Shown: one piece after another, positions 7,683-17,091 of the stretch
Numbering within the stretch: the first letter of the stretch is position 1
How the letters are laid out: every line of letters begins with the position of its first letter
DNA from: DATHTC01 sp963746805
GTDB taxonomy: Bacteria; Actinomycetota; Thermoleophilia; Gaiellales; Gaiellaceae
DNA: 64,000 bases
Assembly (NCBI GenBank): GCA_963746805.1
Contig: CAVVCQ010000005.1
Location: 310,001-374,000 of the forward strand
Direction of reading: 5' to 3'
Position numbers and translations under genes: made by a program
Notes under the pieces: model-generated
Databases searched by the model: none
The model's input: the letters and a program-made list of their open reading frames with translations, nothing else
What the model was told of the DNA's origin: nothing

Positions 7683-8363
7683 CTAGCCCCGTAGGCCCTC
7701 GAAGTACGCCGACACCTCCGCCGGGTCCTCCGGCTCGAGCAGCCAGCCCGCGTACTGCTCGGCATCGGGGTAGCCCGTTGCGAGGAGCTGCTCGACCGCG
7801 GCCTCGACGTCGTAGCTCGTGCACCGGAGCTCCACCTCGGGGCCGAGCAGCGCCCAGAACGCGCCGCGGCGTCCCTCGTAGGGCATGCCGACGCTGCCGG
7901 CGTTGACGAACCGCCGGTTGCCCACGGCCCGGTCGAGCTGGACGTGCACGTGGCCGGCGACGACGACGCGCTCGTCGATCCCGTCGAGCGCGGCAGCGAG
8001 CTCGTCGTCGGGCGTCAGGCGGGTGACGATCTCCTCGTCGGTTCGCGGCGTGGCATGGCAGAAGAGCGTCGGCCCGAGCCCGTCCACGTCGAGCGTGGCC
8101 GTGAGCGGCAGCCCGGCGAGGAACGCACGATCGTCGTCGGCGAGCCGGGCCGTCGGCCACTTCGCCAGCGCCCGGTCGCCGTTGCCGCGGACGAATACGG
8201 CGTCGAGCGTGCGTAGCGTGTCGAGGCACTCCTGCGGCAGCGGCCCGGCGCACACGTCCCCGCCGCAGACGATCGCGTCGACAGCCTCGCGCGCGACCTC
8301 GGCCAGGACCGCCTCGAGGGCCGGCAGGTTCCCGTGGACGTCGTAGAGCGCCGCGACCCGCAC
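7683..8363 (-). CDS. Calcineurin-like metallophosphoesterase (copy 2)
   Basis: A 226-residue paralogue of the downstream gene (6971-7678). It retains DVHGN, GGDVCAG, RGNGDR and AGHVHVQL metal-binding motifs and the shared segment RRGAFWALLGPEVELRCT. The third motif differs subtly (GNGD against GNAD) and the GHxH motif has valine where copy 1 has threonine, so substrate range may differ. The GTG start is inferred from alignment with copy 1. It sits 10 bp after addA and 4 bp before copy 1, all on one strand. A DNA-related role beside nth and addAB is possible but unproven. Confidence 0.8.
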   Translation of the reverse strand: MRVAALYDVHGNLPALEAVLAEVAREAVDAIVCGGDVCAGPLPQECLDTLRTLDAVFVRGNGDRALAKWPTARLADDDRAFLAGLPLTATLDVDGLGPTLFCHATPRTDEEIVTRLTPDDELAAALDGIDERVVVAGHVHVQLDRAVGNRRFVNAGSVGMPYEGRRGAFWALLGPEVELRCTSYDVEAAVEQLLATGYPDAEQYAGWLLEPEDPAEVSAYFEGLRG

Positions 8364-8373
8364 GGCGCGGACG

Positions 8374-11300
8374 CTATCGCGCGGCCACGAGCGCGCGCGG
8401 CGAGCCGCCGCCGTCGCGAAGCCGCGGCCCGGCGCAGACGAGGTCGAGCGCGGGGCACGTGCTGCAGGCGAACTCGGACGGCTGCGGCCGGAACTCACCC
8501 GCGTGGATCGCCTCGATCGCCGCCGTGAGCTCGGCCTCGAGCCGCGGCACGTCCTCGCGGCGGAACGTCGCCGCCACCGGCGCCTCGGGCCGCTCGAGGA
8601 ACGCGTACACGACCTCGACCTCCTCGGCGCCGTCGCGGAAGCACGCGAGGGCGTAGACGAGGCGCTGGAGCCGATACTCGTGCTCGACCACCTCTGCGGG
8701 CGCGAGCTCGCCGAGCGCGTTCGTCTTGTAGTCGACGACGAGCGCGCGACCGTCCCGCCGGTGCAGCAGATCGATGAAGCCGTGGACGAGGACGCCGTCG
8801 TGCTCGAAGGTGAAGTGCGCCTCGCGCTCGACGTCCGCGAGCGCCGCGACGCGGGCTCCGAGCTCCGACTCGTGCCACGCCTGGACGAGCCCGGTGATCC
8901 GCTCCGCATCCTCGGGCGTGACGCCGGCGGGCAGAGCCGCGTCGTCGCGCTCCAGCAGCTCGTGCACGATCGAGCCCAGATCGGTCGCCGCCATGCGCAT
9001 CCCACCCGCCGCCGCGGCCGGCCGGCGCTCCCGCATCCCCGCCACGTAGCGCGCGTAGTACTTGTAGGAGCACTGCTCGAAGGTCGAGAGGCCGGTGAAC
9101 GAGAGCCGGCGGAGGCGGTGCAGCGGCGGCGCCGGGATCGTCTCGAGCGCCGGCAGGATCGGGGCCGGCGGCAGCGGCTCGGCGGCGCCTCCTTCCGCGA
9201 ACAGGGACAGCTGCTCCTCAGGGCCGGGCTCCGCCGCGGGGGCGTCCGGCACGGGCCGAAAGCGGTCCGCGCGCAGGAGCAGGCGCGCGTCGCCGCGCGC
9301 GAGCTCGACCGGCGCCTCGACCGAGGCTTCCAGCTCCTCCGCGCAGTCGAGCCGGCCGAGCACCCAGCCGATCGGCGTCGATGCGTCGGCGGTCGAGGCC
9401 GGGTCGATCGCGCCCGAGACGATGAGCCGGTCCACCGCCCGCGTCATCGCGACGTAGTAGAGGCGCAATCGCTCTGCGGCCTCCTCCTGCCGCCGCGCCT
9501 CGCGCACCTCGTCGTAGTCGAAGGCGCCCTTGCGGCGGCTCGTCACGGGGTCGGCGACGCGGAAGCCGAAGCGGCCGTCCGAGAGCGCAAGGATCTCGTC
9601 GGAGCCGGGCGGCGCCCTGTCGCGACCCGCGTCGGCGACGACCACGACCTTGAACTCGAGCCCCTTCGCCGCGTGGATCGTCAGCAGCCGGATCGCGTCC
9701 GCGCCCTCCTCCTCGGCGACCGCCTCGAGCTGCGCCGCGCCGACGGCCTCCTGCTCCTGCACGAAGCGGACGAACCCGGCCACGTCCGGCCCGCGGAGCT
9801 CCTCGTACGAGCGTGCGAGCCGCCCGAGCTTGCGCAGGTTCGCGTAGCGGCGGCGCCCGTCCCACTGGGCGAGGACGGCCAGGTCGTAGTCGTGCTCGGC
9901 GAGGACGCGCTCGCACAGGCGCTCGAGCGAGAGCCGCGGCATCGCCTGGACGAGGCGCTCGTACCGCTGCAGGAAGGCACGGACGAGCCGGGCGTCTTCG
10001 TCCGCGAGCGTCTCCGGCACCTCGCGCTCGATCCCGCTGAAGAGCGGCCGGCGCGAGGCGGCGCGGCGGATGAGGACGAGCGCGTCGTTCGAGACCCCGA
10101 CGAACGGCGACGCGAGCACCGAAGCGAGCGCCACGTCGTCGTAGCGGTTGTGCAGGAGCCGCAGGTACAGGAGCAGGTCGACCACCTGCTGCTGGCCGAA
10201 GTAGCCGCGTCCGGTGGCGCGGTAGGTCGGCAGGCCGACGCGGCGGAGCTCCTCCTCGTACCGCTCCGCGTCGGTGCCGGCGGCGAACAGGACGACGATC
10301 TCGCCGGGCGCCGCCGCCCCGGAGTCCACCAGCTCGCGCACGCGGCGGGCGATCGCGCGGGCCTCGCCGGTGCGCCAGTGCGTGCCGGAGCCGGCGTACG
10401 AGGCCTTGTCGGTGACGAGCAGCTCCACCGGGTGCCCGAAGACGGGGTCGGGGAACTCGCCGGACGCGTGCAGCGGCTGGAAGTCGCCGCCGAACTCGCC
10501 GCCGAAGAGCTCGTTCACCGCTGCGAGCACCTCGGGCCGCGAGCGGTAGTTCCGGACGAGGGCGAGGCCCCCGCCGGCCTCGTCGCGGCGCGCGCGGAAG
10601 ACGGCGACGTCGGCGTGGCGGAAGCCGTAGATCGACTGGAACTCGTCGCCGACCGTGAAGACCTCCGTCCCCGGCCCGGTGATCAGGTCGACGAGCTCGC
10701 ACTGGAGCCGGTTCGTGTCCTGGAACTCGTCCACCATCACGGCGCGGAACCGGAGCTGCTCGCGCTCGCGGACGGCGTCGTGGTCGCGGAGGAGGTCGCG
10801 CGCGAAGAGCTGGAGGTCCTCGAAGTCGAGGGCCGACTCGCGCCGCTTCGCCTCGGCGTACGCGTCCGCGAACGTGTCGAGCAGCTCCTGGAGGAGCTCG
10901 CGGTCTGCCGCCGCCAGCTCGTCCAGCGCCGCCTGCTCGACGGCCTTGCGGGCCCGCTCGAACGTGACCGCGCGGTCGCCCGACGTGCGGTGGGCGCCGA
11001 GGTCGAGCAGCCGCTCGGGCGGAGGGTCGCCCTCGATCGCCTCGAGCAGCGTCGCAGCGTTCAGGCGCTGCGCCTCGGTCGCGAGCGTCTCGTCGGCGAG
11101 GCACCGCGCCGCGTCGCGGAGCTCCGCCACGGCCTCGCCGAGCACGGGCCGCTCGCCGAGCTCGAGCACGAGCGGGCGCCCGGCGGCGCGCAGCGTCTCG
11201 TAGACGCCCGTGAGCATCCGCCGCAGCCCGTCGACGCGGTAGGTCGCGAGCAGCCGCAGCCGCGCGGCGTCCTCACCGTGGCAGAACCGCTCGAGCGCCT

Positions 11301-11691
11301 CGTCGAACGCCTCCGCGGCGAGCACGCGCGACTGCGTCTCGTCGAGCTCGCGGAAGCGCGGGTCGAGGCCCACGGCGAAGGGCGACGCCTTCAGCAGGCG
11401 GTTGCAGAAGCCGTGGATGGTGGAGATCCAGGCGCCGTCGAGCTCGCGCGCGAGGTCGTGCCGCCCGCGTTCGCGCAGCGCGTCGCGGATGCGGGCACGC
11501 AGCTCGCCGGCCGCGCGCTTCGTGTACGTGATCACGAGGATCGAGCCGATGTCGAGCCCCTCGTCGCAGACGGCGCGGACGAAGCGCTCGACGAGCACGC
11601 TCGTCTTCCCCGTGCCCGCGCCGGCGGAGAGGAAGACGCGGCCGCGCGCGTCGATCGCCGACTGCTGCTCGGGGTTCGGGACGCGCGCCAT
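8374..11691 (-). CDS. addA: AddA/RecB-like UvrD helicase-nuclease subunit
   Basis: This is a large (about 1105 aa) helicase-nuclease for double-strand-break resection. It opens with a UvrD-type Walker A SAGAGTGKTSVLVERF (about 22-37), followed by VITYTKRAAGELR (motif Ia), VMVDEFQDTNRLQ (motif II), the RNYRSRPEVL region, and LLTIHAAKGLEFKVV. The C-terminal RecB-type nuclease domain has ALVVDYKTNAL. A cysteine set (FEQCSYKYYARYV, then CSTCPALDLVC) suggests an iron-sulfur staple as in AddB and Cas4 nucleases. The ATG at 11691 overlaps the TGA of the upstream addB-like gene, giving a coupled addB-addA pair. Actinobacterial AdnB is the alternative name. No frameshift is seen. Confidence 0.88.
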   Translation of the reverse strand: MARVPNPEQQSAIDARGRVFLSAGAGTGKTSVLVERFVRAVCDEGLDIGSILVITYTKRAAGELRARIRDALRERGRHDLARELDGAWISTIHGFCNRLLKASPFAVGLDPRFRELDETQSRVLAAEAFDEALERFCHGEDAARLRLLATYRVDGLRRMLTGVYETLRAAGRPLVLELGERPVLGEAVAELRDAARCLADETLATEAQRLNAATLLEAIEGDPPPERLLDLGAHRTSGDRAVTFERARKAVEQAALDELAAADRELLQELLDTFADAYAEAKRRESALDFEDLQLFARDLLRDHDAVREREQLRFRAVMVDEFQDTNRLQCELVDLITGPGTEVFTVGDEFQSIYGFRHADVAVFRARRDEAGGGLALVRNYRSRPEVLAAVNELFGGEFGGDFQPLHASGEFPDPVFGHPVELLVTDKASYAGSGTHWRTGEARAIARRVRELVDSGAAAPGEIVVLFAAGTDAERYEEELRRVGLPTYRATGRGYFGQQQVVDLLLYLRLLHNRYDDVALASVLASPFVGVSNDALVLIRRAASRRPLFSGIEREVPETLADEDARLVRAFLQRYERLVQAMPRLSLERLCERVLAEHDYDLAVLAQWDGRRRYANLRKLGRLARSYEELRGPDVAGFVRFVQEQEAVGAAQLEAVAEEEGADAIRLLTIHAAKGLEFKVVVVADAGRDRAPPGSDEILALSDGRFGFRVADPVTSRRKGAFDYDEVREARRQEEAAERLRLYYVAMTRAVDRLIVSGAIDPASTADASTPIGWVLGRLDCAEELEASVEAPVELARGDARLLLRADRFRPVPDAPAAEPGPEEQLSLFAEGGAAEPLPPAPILPALETIPAPPLHRLRRLSFTGLSTFEQCSYKYYARYVAGMRERRPAAAAGGMRMAATDLGSIVHELLERDDAALPAGVTPEDAERITGLVQAWHESELGARVAALADVEREAHFTFEHDGVLVHGFIDLLHRRDGRALVVDYKTNALGELAPAEVVEHEYRLQRLVYALACFRDGAEEVEVVYAFLERPEAPVAATFRREDVPRLEAELTAAIEAIHAGEFRPQPSEFACSTCPALDLVCAGPRLRDGGGSPRALVAAR

Positions 11692-14593
11692 CAGGCCCGC
11701 CGCACCCGGCACATCGTCCAGAGGTCGCACCACGCCGGGCAGCCCTCGCCCTTCGGATCGTGCCGCACGTCGCCGCCGCGGATCCGCTGCGCGAGCTCGA
11801 GCGCCGTCGCGCGCGACCGCTCCACCTGCGCCCAGAACTCGTCCTCGTCGACGTAGTCGTTCCGCGCGTAGCCGGACGGCGCCTCGCCTGCGCGCAGGAG
11901 CCCGCGCGGCTTGCGGTCGCCCGCGAGCGGCCGGTAGACGCCGCCGATCGGCTCGATCCCGACCAGGTCGCGCAGGACGAGCATGTACAGCGGGATCTGG
12001 AGCCGCTGCTCCTGCTCGATCTGCTGCGCCGAGTGTGCGCCCTTGCCGGCCTTGTAGTCCTGGACGATCCCCCGCGCCGAGAACGGGTCGACGTCGATCC
12101 GGTCGATCTTCCCCGAGAGCACGAGCCCGTCCCCCAGCTCGAGGCCGCGCTGGAGCTCCTGCGGCGAGCGGTCGGAGCCGAACGAGACCTCGAAGCGGCG
12201 CGGCACGAGCGGCGAGTCCGACGCGGCCTCGTCCCGGATCGACGCCTCGAGGTCGCGCCACAGCCCCTCGGTGAGCTCGCGGCGCTCCATCGGCGTCATC
12301 TCGATCCGCTGGCCCTCGATCGCCTGCTCGAGGCACCGGCGCAGGAACGCGAGGGCATCGTCGAGCCGCTCCGGGACGACGCGGTCGCTGCCGACCTCCT
12401 TCGGCAGGCCGGCGAAGAAGCGGTGCAGCGTCGTGTGCGCGACCGAGCCGCGGAGCTTCGCGTCGACCTCGCCGTCGATGTCGCGCGGGTCGACGACGCG
12501 GTCGAAGAGCCAGGCCGAGGAGCAGTCGGCGAAGCGCTCGAGCTCGGTCACGTTGAAGGTCGCCCGGTCGGCGAACTGGCGCAGGACGAGCGGGTGCCGG
12601 AGGCGCGTGCGGCGGTCGAACGCCCTGAGCGCGCGGTCGAGGCGCCGCTCCCAGCCGTTGGCCCGCGCGAGGCTGCGGGCCTCGTCGCCGTTGGCCGGCT
12701 CGGCGGCCAGCAGCGCGAGCGCTCGGAGCCGCTCACGGTCACTCGGCGCCGCCTCGAGCGGCCACGTCAGCGCCGAGAGCGCACGGCGGCGCGTCCAGCG
12801 CGCCACGTCCTCCGCCGGGAAGAGCGCCGTGACCTCCTCCCAGAACGGGCTCGGCTCGCGCGGGCTGCCCTCGTCGGTCGCGGCCTCGCGGACGAGCGTC
12901 AGCCGCCGCGATGGACGTGTACACGCCGTGTAGAAGAGGTAGCGGTCGCGGCTCGCCTGGTCGGCACGGAGGAGCCGGCCGCCGAGCGCCCGCCGCGCGT
13001 CGTCGTCGAGGAACGGCGAGCCGTCGCGACGCCGCGGCAGGCTCCCTTCCTCGAGGCCGAGGACGTAGACCGCGTCGAGACGGCGGGTGCGGACGCGAGA
13101 GAGGTCGGTGACCGCGACGCGACCCGGCTCGCCGGCGGACGCCCCACGCACCGTCGCCCGCTCGAGCGCCGCGACGACGTCCTCGCGCGAGATTCCGCCC
13201 GCGAGCCCGGCCCAGGCGTCGAGCTCGTCGAGCAGGCTGCGCACCGCCTCGAAGGCGCGCAGGTCGCCGCGCGAGCCCTCGCCGACCGGCGGCGCCTCGG
13301 TCCCGAAGGCGGCGCCGAGCATCGCCTCCGCGAGCGCGCGCACCGCTCCCACGGGCTCGCGGCCGGCCGCGGAGCGCCTCGACCGCCGGCACGCTCGCAC
13401 CGCGCAGGGCCTCCAGCTCGGCCTCGACCCGCTCGGCGGCGGCGATCGCGCGGCCGCGGAGCCGGCCCTCGAGGAAGTCCACGTTCGCGCGCTGGAGGCC
13501 CGAGTACGGCGAGCGGAGATACGCGAAGAGGGGGTCACGCTCGCCGTCGAGCCACGCGTAGCGGAGCAGGGCGAGCAGCGCCGCGCCGTAGGGGGTCTGC
13601 GGCAGGCGGAGGCGCGTCTCCAGCGCATACGGGATCCCGAGGGTCGAGAAGGCCGTCTCGAGCGGCGCGCGCCAGCGCTCGAGCGCCGGGCAGACGATCG
13701 CGATCTGCTCCGGCGCCGTGCCCCCGCGCACGAGCTCGAGCACGTCCTCGGCGACGAGCTCGAGCGCACCGCGGACGCCCGCGCCCTCGAAGAAGCGGAC
13801 GGCACCCTCGAGCGGCGGCGCGTCGGAAGGATCGTCCTCGAACAGCCGCCGCTCCAGGTGGGCGATCGCCGGGTGCGCGATCTCGGCGTACCGCGGCGGG
13901 AGCTCCTCGATCCGGTCGGCGAGGCCGCCGAGATCGTCCGCCGTCGTCCGCAGCGCGGCGAACGCGACCCGGCCGGGCTCGTACGGGAGCGAGACCGTCA
14001 CCGCGGCGCGCCCTGCAAGCGCCTCCAGCAGGCTCCACTCGGCGGCGGTCAGATCCTCGAAGCCGTAGGCGAAGACGGGCTCGCCGCGCCACGCCTCGAA
14101 GTCCGTCGTCAGCCGGCGGACGGCAGCGGCTCGCGCGAGCTCGCGGTCGACCAGGCCGAGCTCCTCGAGCTCCGCCCGGTAGGCGGCGTACAGCGCGGCG
14201 AGATCGCCCTCGAGCGCGCCGGGGCTCGATCAGGCCGCCCTCGAGCTCGCGCACCACCTCGCGGAGCGCGTCGGGGAACCCGCCCGAGCGGGCCGACGTC
14301 GAGAGGCCGTTCAGCCGCGCCTTCGCGACCGCGCGGCGGAGGACGAAGCCCTGCTGCGCGTCCGTCGCCGTCCGCTGAGGCGGCGCCAGGCGCCGGAAGA
14401 GGTCGTCGAAGGTGCCGATCGTGCCGCCGAGGAGCGCCGGCCGCTTCGCCAGCAGCTCGCGCTCGCGGACGACGACGTCCGACGCGTTCGGCACGATCAG
14501 CCACGGCTCGTCGTCGAGCGACTCGAGGTAACGGTCGAGCAGCAGCTCGACCTTCCCGGCGTTGGCCGGCCCGACGAGGAGCGTCAGCGTCAC
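11691..14593 (-). CDS. addB: AddB-like nuclease/helicase subunit, frameshifted in this sequence
   Basis: Three reading-frame pieces join into one AddB-like subunit of about 965 residues. The N-terminus MTLTLLVGPANAGKVELLL carries a Walker-like GPANAGK loop. The middle contains VFAYGFEDLTAAEWSLL and the DAVYVLGLEEGSLP segment typical of inactivated AddB helicase domains. The C-terminus is a nuclease domain with DYKAGKG and four cysteines (FADCSSAW; CPAWCDLWTMC) that would ligate a 4Fe-4S cluster. One break is an extra base in the G run at 14221-14224; removing it restores LIEPGALEGDLAALY. The second lies near 13355-13375. Both look like sequence errors. It is coupled to addA. Confidence 0.75.
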
Positions 14594-14650
14594 CGATCCA
14601 TCGTAGAGCCGGGTCCCGACGGCTCCCGGCCGGAATTCGGGAACGTGCGG

Positions 14651-14678
14651 GAAAAACCGAGACGGGCCGAAGCCCGTC
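14651..14678 (-). terminator. Rho-independent terminator after the Lsr2-like gene
   Basis: On the minus strand, GACGGGC, a four-base loop and GCCCGTC make a 7-bp stem (14661-14678), followed by TCGG and a run of five T (14651-14660 region). It begins a few bases after the Lsr2-like stop codon and lies before the addB start. It is the clearest intrinsic terminator I see in the window. Confidence 0.75.
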
Positions 14679-14683
14679 CCCGT

Positions 14684-14890
14684 CTAGCCCTGGCTGGCGC
14701 TCTTCGGACGCCGCCCGCGGCGGGCGACCGCGCGACCCTTGCCGCCGAGCTCCTCCGCCTCGTCGTCCGTCACGTCGAGCTCACGGACGCCCTTGCGCGC
14801 GTCGTGAAAGGTGATCCGAATGGTGGCGCCCTTTCCTTCGGAAATCTCCTTGCCGGAGAGGTCCGACACGAGCACGGTCTTACGAGCCAA
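14684..14890 (-). CDS. Lsr2-like small nucleoid-associated protein
   Basis: A 68-residue protein: an N-terminal beta-rich part (LARKTVLVSDLSGKEIS, then GATIRITFHDARKGVRELDVTD) resembling the Lsr2 dimerisation fold, and a basic C-terminal tail (GKGRAVARRGRRPKSA) with RGR, an AT-hook-like minor-groove motif. Lsr2 is the actinobacterial xenogene silencer. Full-length Lsr2 has about 110 residues, so this is a shortened variant and the assignment is by pattern, not certainty. I chose the TTG at 14890 because AAGGAGG lies five bases before it. It follows the topoisomerase IB gene and ends in an intrinsic terminator. Confidence 0.6.
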   Translation of the reverse strand: MARKTVLVSDLSGKEISEGKGATIRITFHDARKGVRELDVTDDEAEELGGKGRAVARRGRRPKSASQG

Positions 14891-14924
14891 GGATTCCTCC
14901 TTCGATTCCCGATTGCGGGACGCA

Positions 14925-14930
14925 ACCATA
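14925..14930 (-). promoter_or_regulatory. Possible -10 box before the Lsr2-like gene
   Basis: TATGGT on the minus strand fits the TAnnnT pattern and lies about 35 bases before the TTG start, inside the 60-bp gap after the topoisomerase gene. No convincing -35 hexamer is visible, so this is weak. Confidence 0.25.
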
Positions 14931-14950
14931 GCGCAGGTCCGAGGGGGAAT

Positions 14951-15967
14951 CTACGCGGCAAGGCGCGAGCGTTTGATCCGCCACGATCGCAGCAGGCTCA
15001 GCAGCGCCTGTTCCTCCCGGCTGAGTCCGATATCTCGCGCCCCGACGACGCGCAAATGCCGCGGGCGAAAGTCGTCGATGGTGGTCCCGTCGAGATACTG
15101 CTCGACGACGGCCGGGCTGACGTAGGACGCACGCGCAACGGCCGGTGTATTGCCGAGCCGCTCTCCGACGCGACGCATCACCGCTGCGACGATCTTCTTC
15201 GCCTGCGCCTCGGTCTCGGCCGGGTCGGCCTCCGCGAGGGCGATCGCCGCCGCGAGCGTCCCGCCCCACGTGCGGAAGTCCTTCGCCGTGAACTCCTCGC
15301 CGAGGTAGATGCCCACGTAGTCGTTGAGGCGCTTGCCGGTGAGGTTGTAGAGGTCGCCCTCCCACTCGTACCGGAACAGGCGCCCGCCGCCCTCGAGTCG
15401 GAGCAGCGCGCGAACCGACTCCGCGAGCTCCTCGTCGACGACGGTCGTGCGCACCTGCACGCCGTGCTTGCCGCGGAAGCAGAGCCTCACGCGCTTGCCG
15501 CGGACCGTGACGTGCCGCTTCTGCAGCGTCGTCACCCCATAGGTGCGGGACTCCTTCGCATAGCGCTCCCCGCCGACGCGGAGCCAGCCGAGGTCGACGA
15601 GCCGGAGCGCGACCGCGCTGACGTGCTCGCGGTCGAGCAGGTCCTGCTCCATGTGCCCGGCCATCGCATCGCGCAACGCGGGCAGCCGCTCGGCGAAGAG
15701 GACGAGCCGGTCGTACTTGGCGTGCTCCTGCCGGGCGCGGTACTCCGGGTGGTACAGGTACTGGCGACGCCCGGCGGCGTCGACGCCGACCGCCTGCAGC
15801 TTCGCGTTCGCGCGCGGGGAGATCCAGACGTCGCGCCAGGCCGGCGGGATCACGAGCGCCTCGATCCGCGCGACCTTCGCGGGGTCGGTGATCCGCTTCC
15901 CCCGCGAGTCCTCGTACCGGAACGCGCCCTTGCGGCCGCGCCGGCGCCAACCCCCCGTCCTCGGCAT
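14951..15967 (-). CDS. DNA topoisomerase IB (poxvirus type)
   Basis: This 338-residue enzyme relaxes supercoiled DNA through a 3-prime phosphotyrosine intermediate. N-terminal features include GRKGAFRYEDSRGKRI and VIPPAWRDVWISP, typical of the bacterial poxvirus-like family. The catalytic region has the lysine loop KRVRLCFRGKHG, the arginine-containing KDFRTWGGT, and the active tyrosine in ARASYVSPAVVEQY. The ATG at 15967 is preferred over an in-frame GTG at 15988. A TATATC box sits seven bases before the ATG, which would suit a leaderless actinobacterial transcript. It lies upstream of the Lsr2-like gene on the same strand and is divergent from the dehydrogenase at 16021. Confidence 0.9.
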   Translation of the reverse strand: MPRTGGWRRRGRKGAFRYEDSRGKRITDPAKVARIEALVIPPAWRDVWISPRANAKLQAVGVDAAGRRQYLYHPEYRARQEHAKYDRLVLFAERLPALRDAMAGHMEQDLLDREHVSAVALRLVDLGWLRVGGERYAKESRTYGVTTLQKRHVTVRGKRVRLCFRGKHGVQVRTTVVDEELAESVRALLRLEGGGRLFRYEWEGDLYNLTGKRLNDYVGIYLGEEFTAKDFRTWGGTLAAAIALAEADPAETEAQAKKIVAAVMRRVGERLGNTPAVARASYVSPAVVEQYLDGTTIDDFRPRHLRVVGARDIGLSREEQALLSLLRSWRIKRSRLAA

Positions 15968-15974
15968 GGACGCC

Positions 15975-15980
15975 GATATA
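15975..15980 (-). promoter_or_regulatory. Possible -10 box for leaderless topoisomerase transcript
   Basis: TATATC on the minus strand ends seven bases before the topoisomerase ATG, and no ribosome site is visible. This matches the spacing of leaderless promoters in Actinobacteria. A -35 element is not convincing. Confidence 0.3.
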
Positions 15981-16020
15981 GCCACCACCGCGCACTCTTA
16001 ATCGGCAGAATCGGCAGCGG

Positions 16021-17091
16021 ATGGACGCGCGCACGATTGTCGTCCTCGAGGGGGACCAGACCGGGCAGGAGCTGCTCGAGGAGTCGCTCCGCGTCCTCGC
16101 GCCCGACGTGACCGGGCTCGACCTCGCGTTCCCCCGCTTCGACCTCTCGCTCGAGGCCCGGCGGGAGAGCGACAACGGCACGGTCTACGAGGCGGCCGCT
16201 GCGATCCGCGAGCACGGGCTCGGCCTGAAGGCCGCGACGGTGACGCCCGAGGGTCGCGGCGACGTCGGCTCGCCCAACCGGATCCTGCGGGAGGAGATCG
16301 GCGGCAAGGTCATCGTCCGCACCGGTCGGCGCATTCCGGGCGTCGTCCCGTTCGGCGGGGTGCACGCGCCGATCTCGGTGGTGCGCATGGCCGTCGGGGA
16401 CGCGTACGGCGCGGAGGAATGGCGCGAGGGCTCCGGCGAGGACGAGATCGCGTTCCGGACGGAGCGGATCGAGCGGCGCATCTGCCACGCGGTCGCGGAG
16501 TACGCGTTCCGCCATGCCGCGCGGACCGGCGCCAAGGTCTTCGGCGGGCCGAAGTACACGGTCTCGCCGACGTACGAGGGGCTCTTGAAGGAGGAGATGG
16601 ACGCGGCCGCCGAGCGCCACCCGGGCGTGCCGTACGAGCCGCAGCTGATCGACGCGACGTTCGCGCTGCTCGTCGGCTCGTCGGGCGATCCCCTCGTGAT
16701 CCCGTCCCTGAACCGCGACGGGGACATCCTCTCCGACCTCGTCCTGCCGCTCTTCGGCTCGATCGCCGGCTCGGAGTCGCTGCTGATCGCGTTCGACGAG
16801 GACTACGTGCCTGACGCGGTCATGGCCGAGGCGGCGCACGGGACGGCTCCGGCGCTCGAGGGCAAGAACGTCGCGAACCCGATGGCGATGATCCTCGCCG
16901 GGGCGGCGCTGCTCTCGCACGGGGACGGCGACTCGCAGCAGGCGGGGCGGGCGATCCGCGAGTCGGCGCTCGAGGCGGTCGCGCAGGGGATCCGCACCGC
17001 GGATCTCGGCGGCCATGCCTCGACGAGCGAGTACACGGACGAGGTCATCCGACGCGTGAAGGCGAAGCTCGAGGTATGGGCGACCCTGTAA
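16021..17091 (+). CDS. Isocitrate/isopropylmalate dehydrogenase family protein
   Basis: The 356-residue protein is a beta-decarboxylating dehydrogenase. Clear family signatures are VVLEGDQTGQELLEE at the N-terminus, the metal-site motif LNRDGDILSDLVLPLFGSIAGSESL (about 221-245), and AEAAHGTAPALEGKNVANPMAMILAGA (about 262-288). The substrate loop reads GSPNRILREE, closer to the Ser-x-Asn-x-x-Leu/Ile-Arg pattern of isocitrate dehydrogenases than to the IPMDH arginine set. Isocitrate dehydrogenase is therefore my first choice, with homoisocitrate or tartrate-like relatives possible. No leu genes are adjacent. Its end overlaps the start of the grpB-like gene. Confidence 0.82.
   Translation: MDARTIVVLEGDQTGQELLEESLRVLAPDVTGLDLAFPRFDLSLEARRESDNGTVYEAAAAIREHGLGLKAATVTPEGRGDVGSPNRILREEIGGKVIVRTGRRIPGVVPFGGVHAPISVVRMAVGDAYGAEEWREGSGEDEIAFRTERIERRICHAVAEYAFRHAARTGAKVFGGPKYTVSPTYEGLLKEEMDAAAERHPGVPYEPQLIDATFALLVGSSGDPLVIPSLNRDGDILSDLVLPLFGSIAGSESLLIAFDEDYVPDAVMAEAAHGTAPALEGKNVANPMAMILAGAALLSHGDGDSQQAGRAIRESALEAVAQGIRTADLGGHASTSEYTDEVIRRVKAKLEVWATL

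Noticed and set aside
8503..11856. A 1117-residue open frame on the plus strand opposite addA.
   Set aside because: It is the antisense shadow of addA in GC-rich DNA. It has low-complexity Arg/Ala/Val composition and no motifs, whereas the minus strand has a complete helicase-nuclease.
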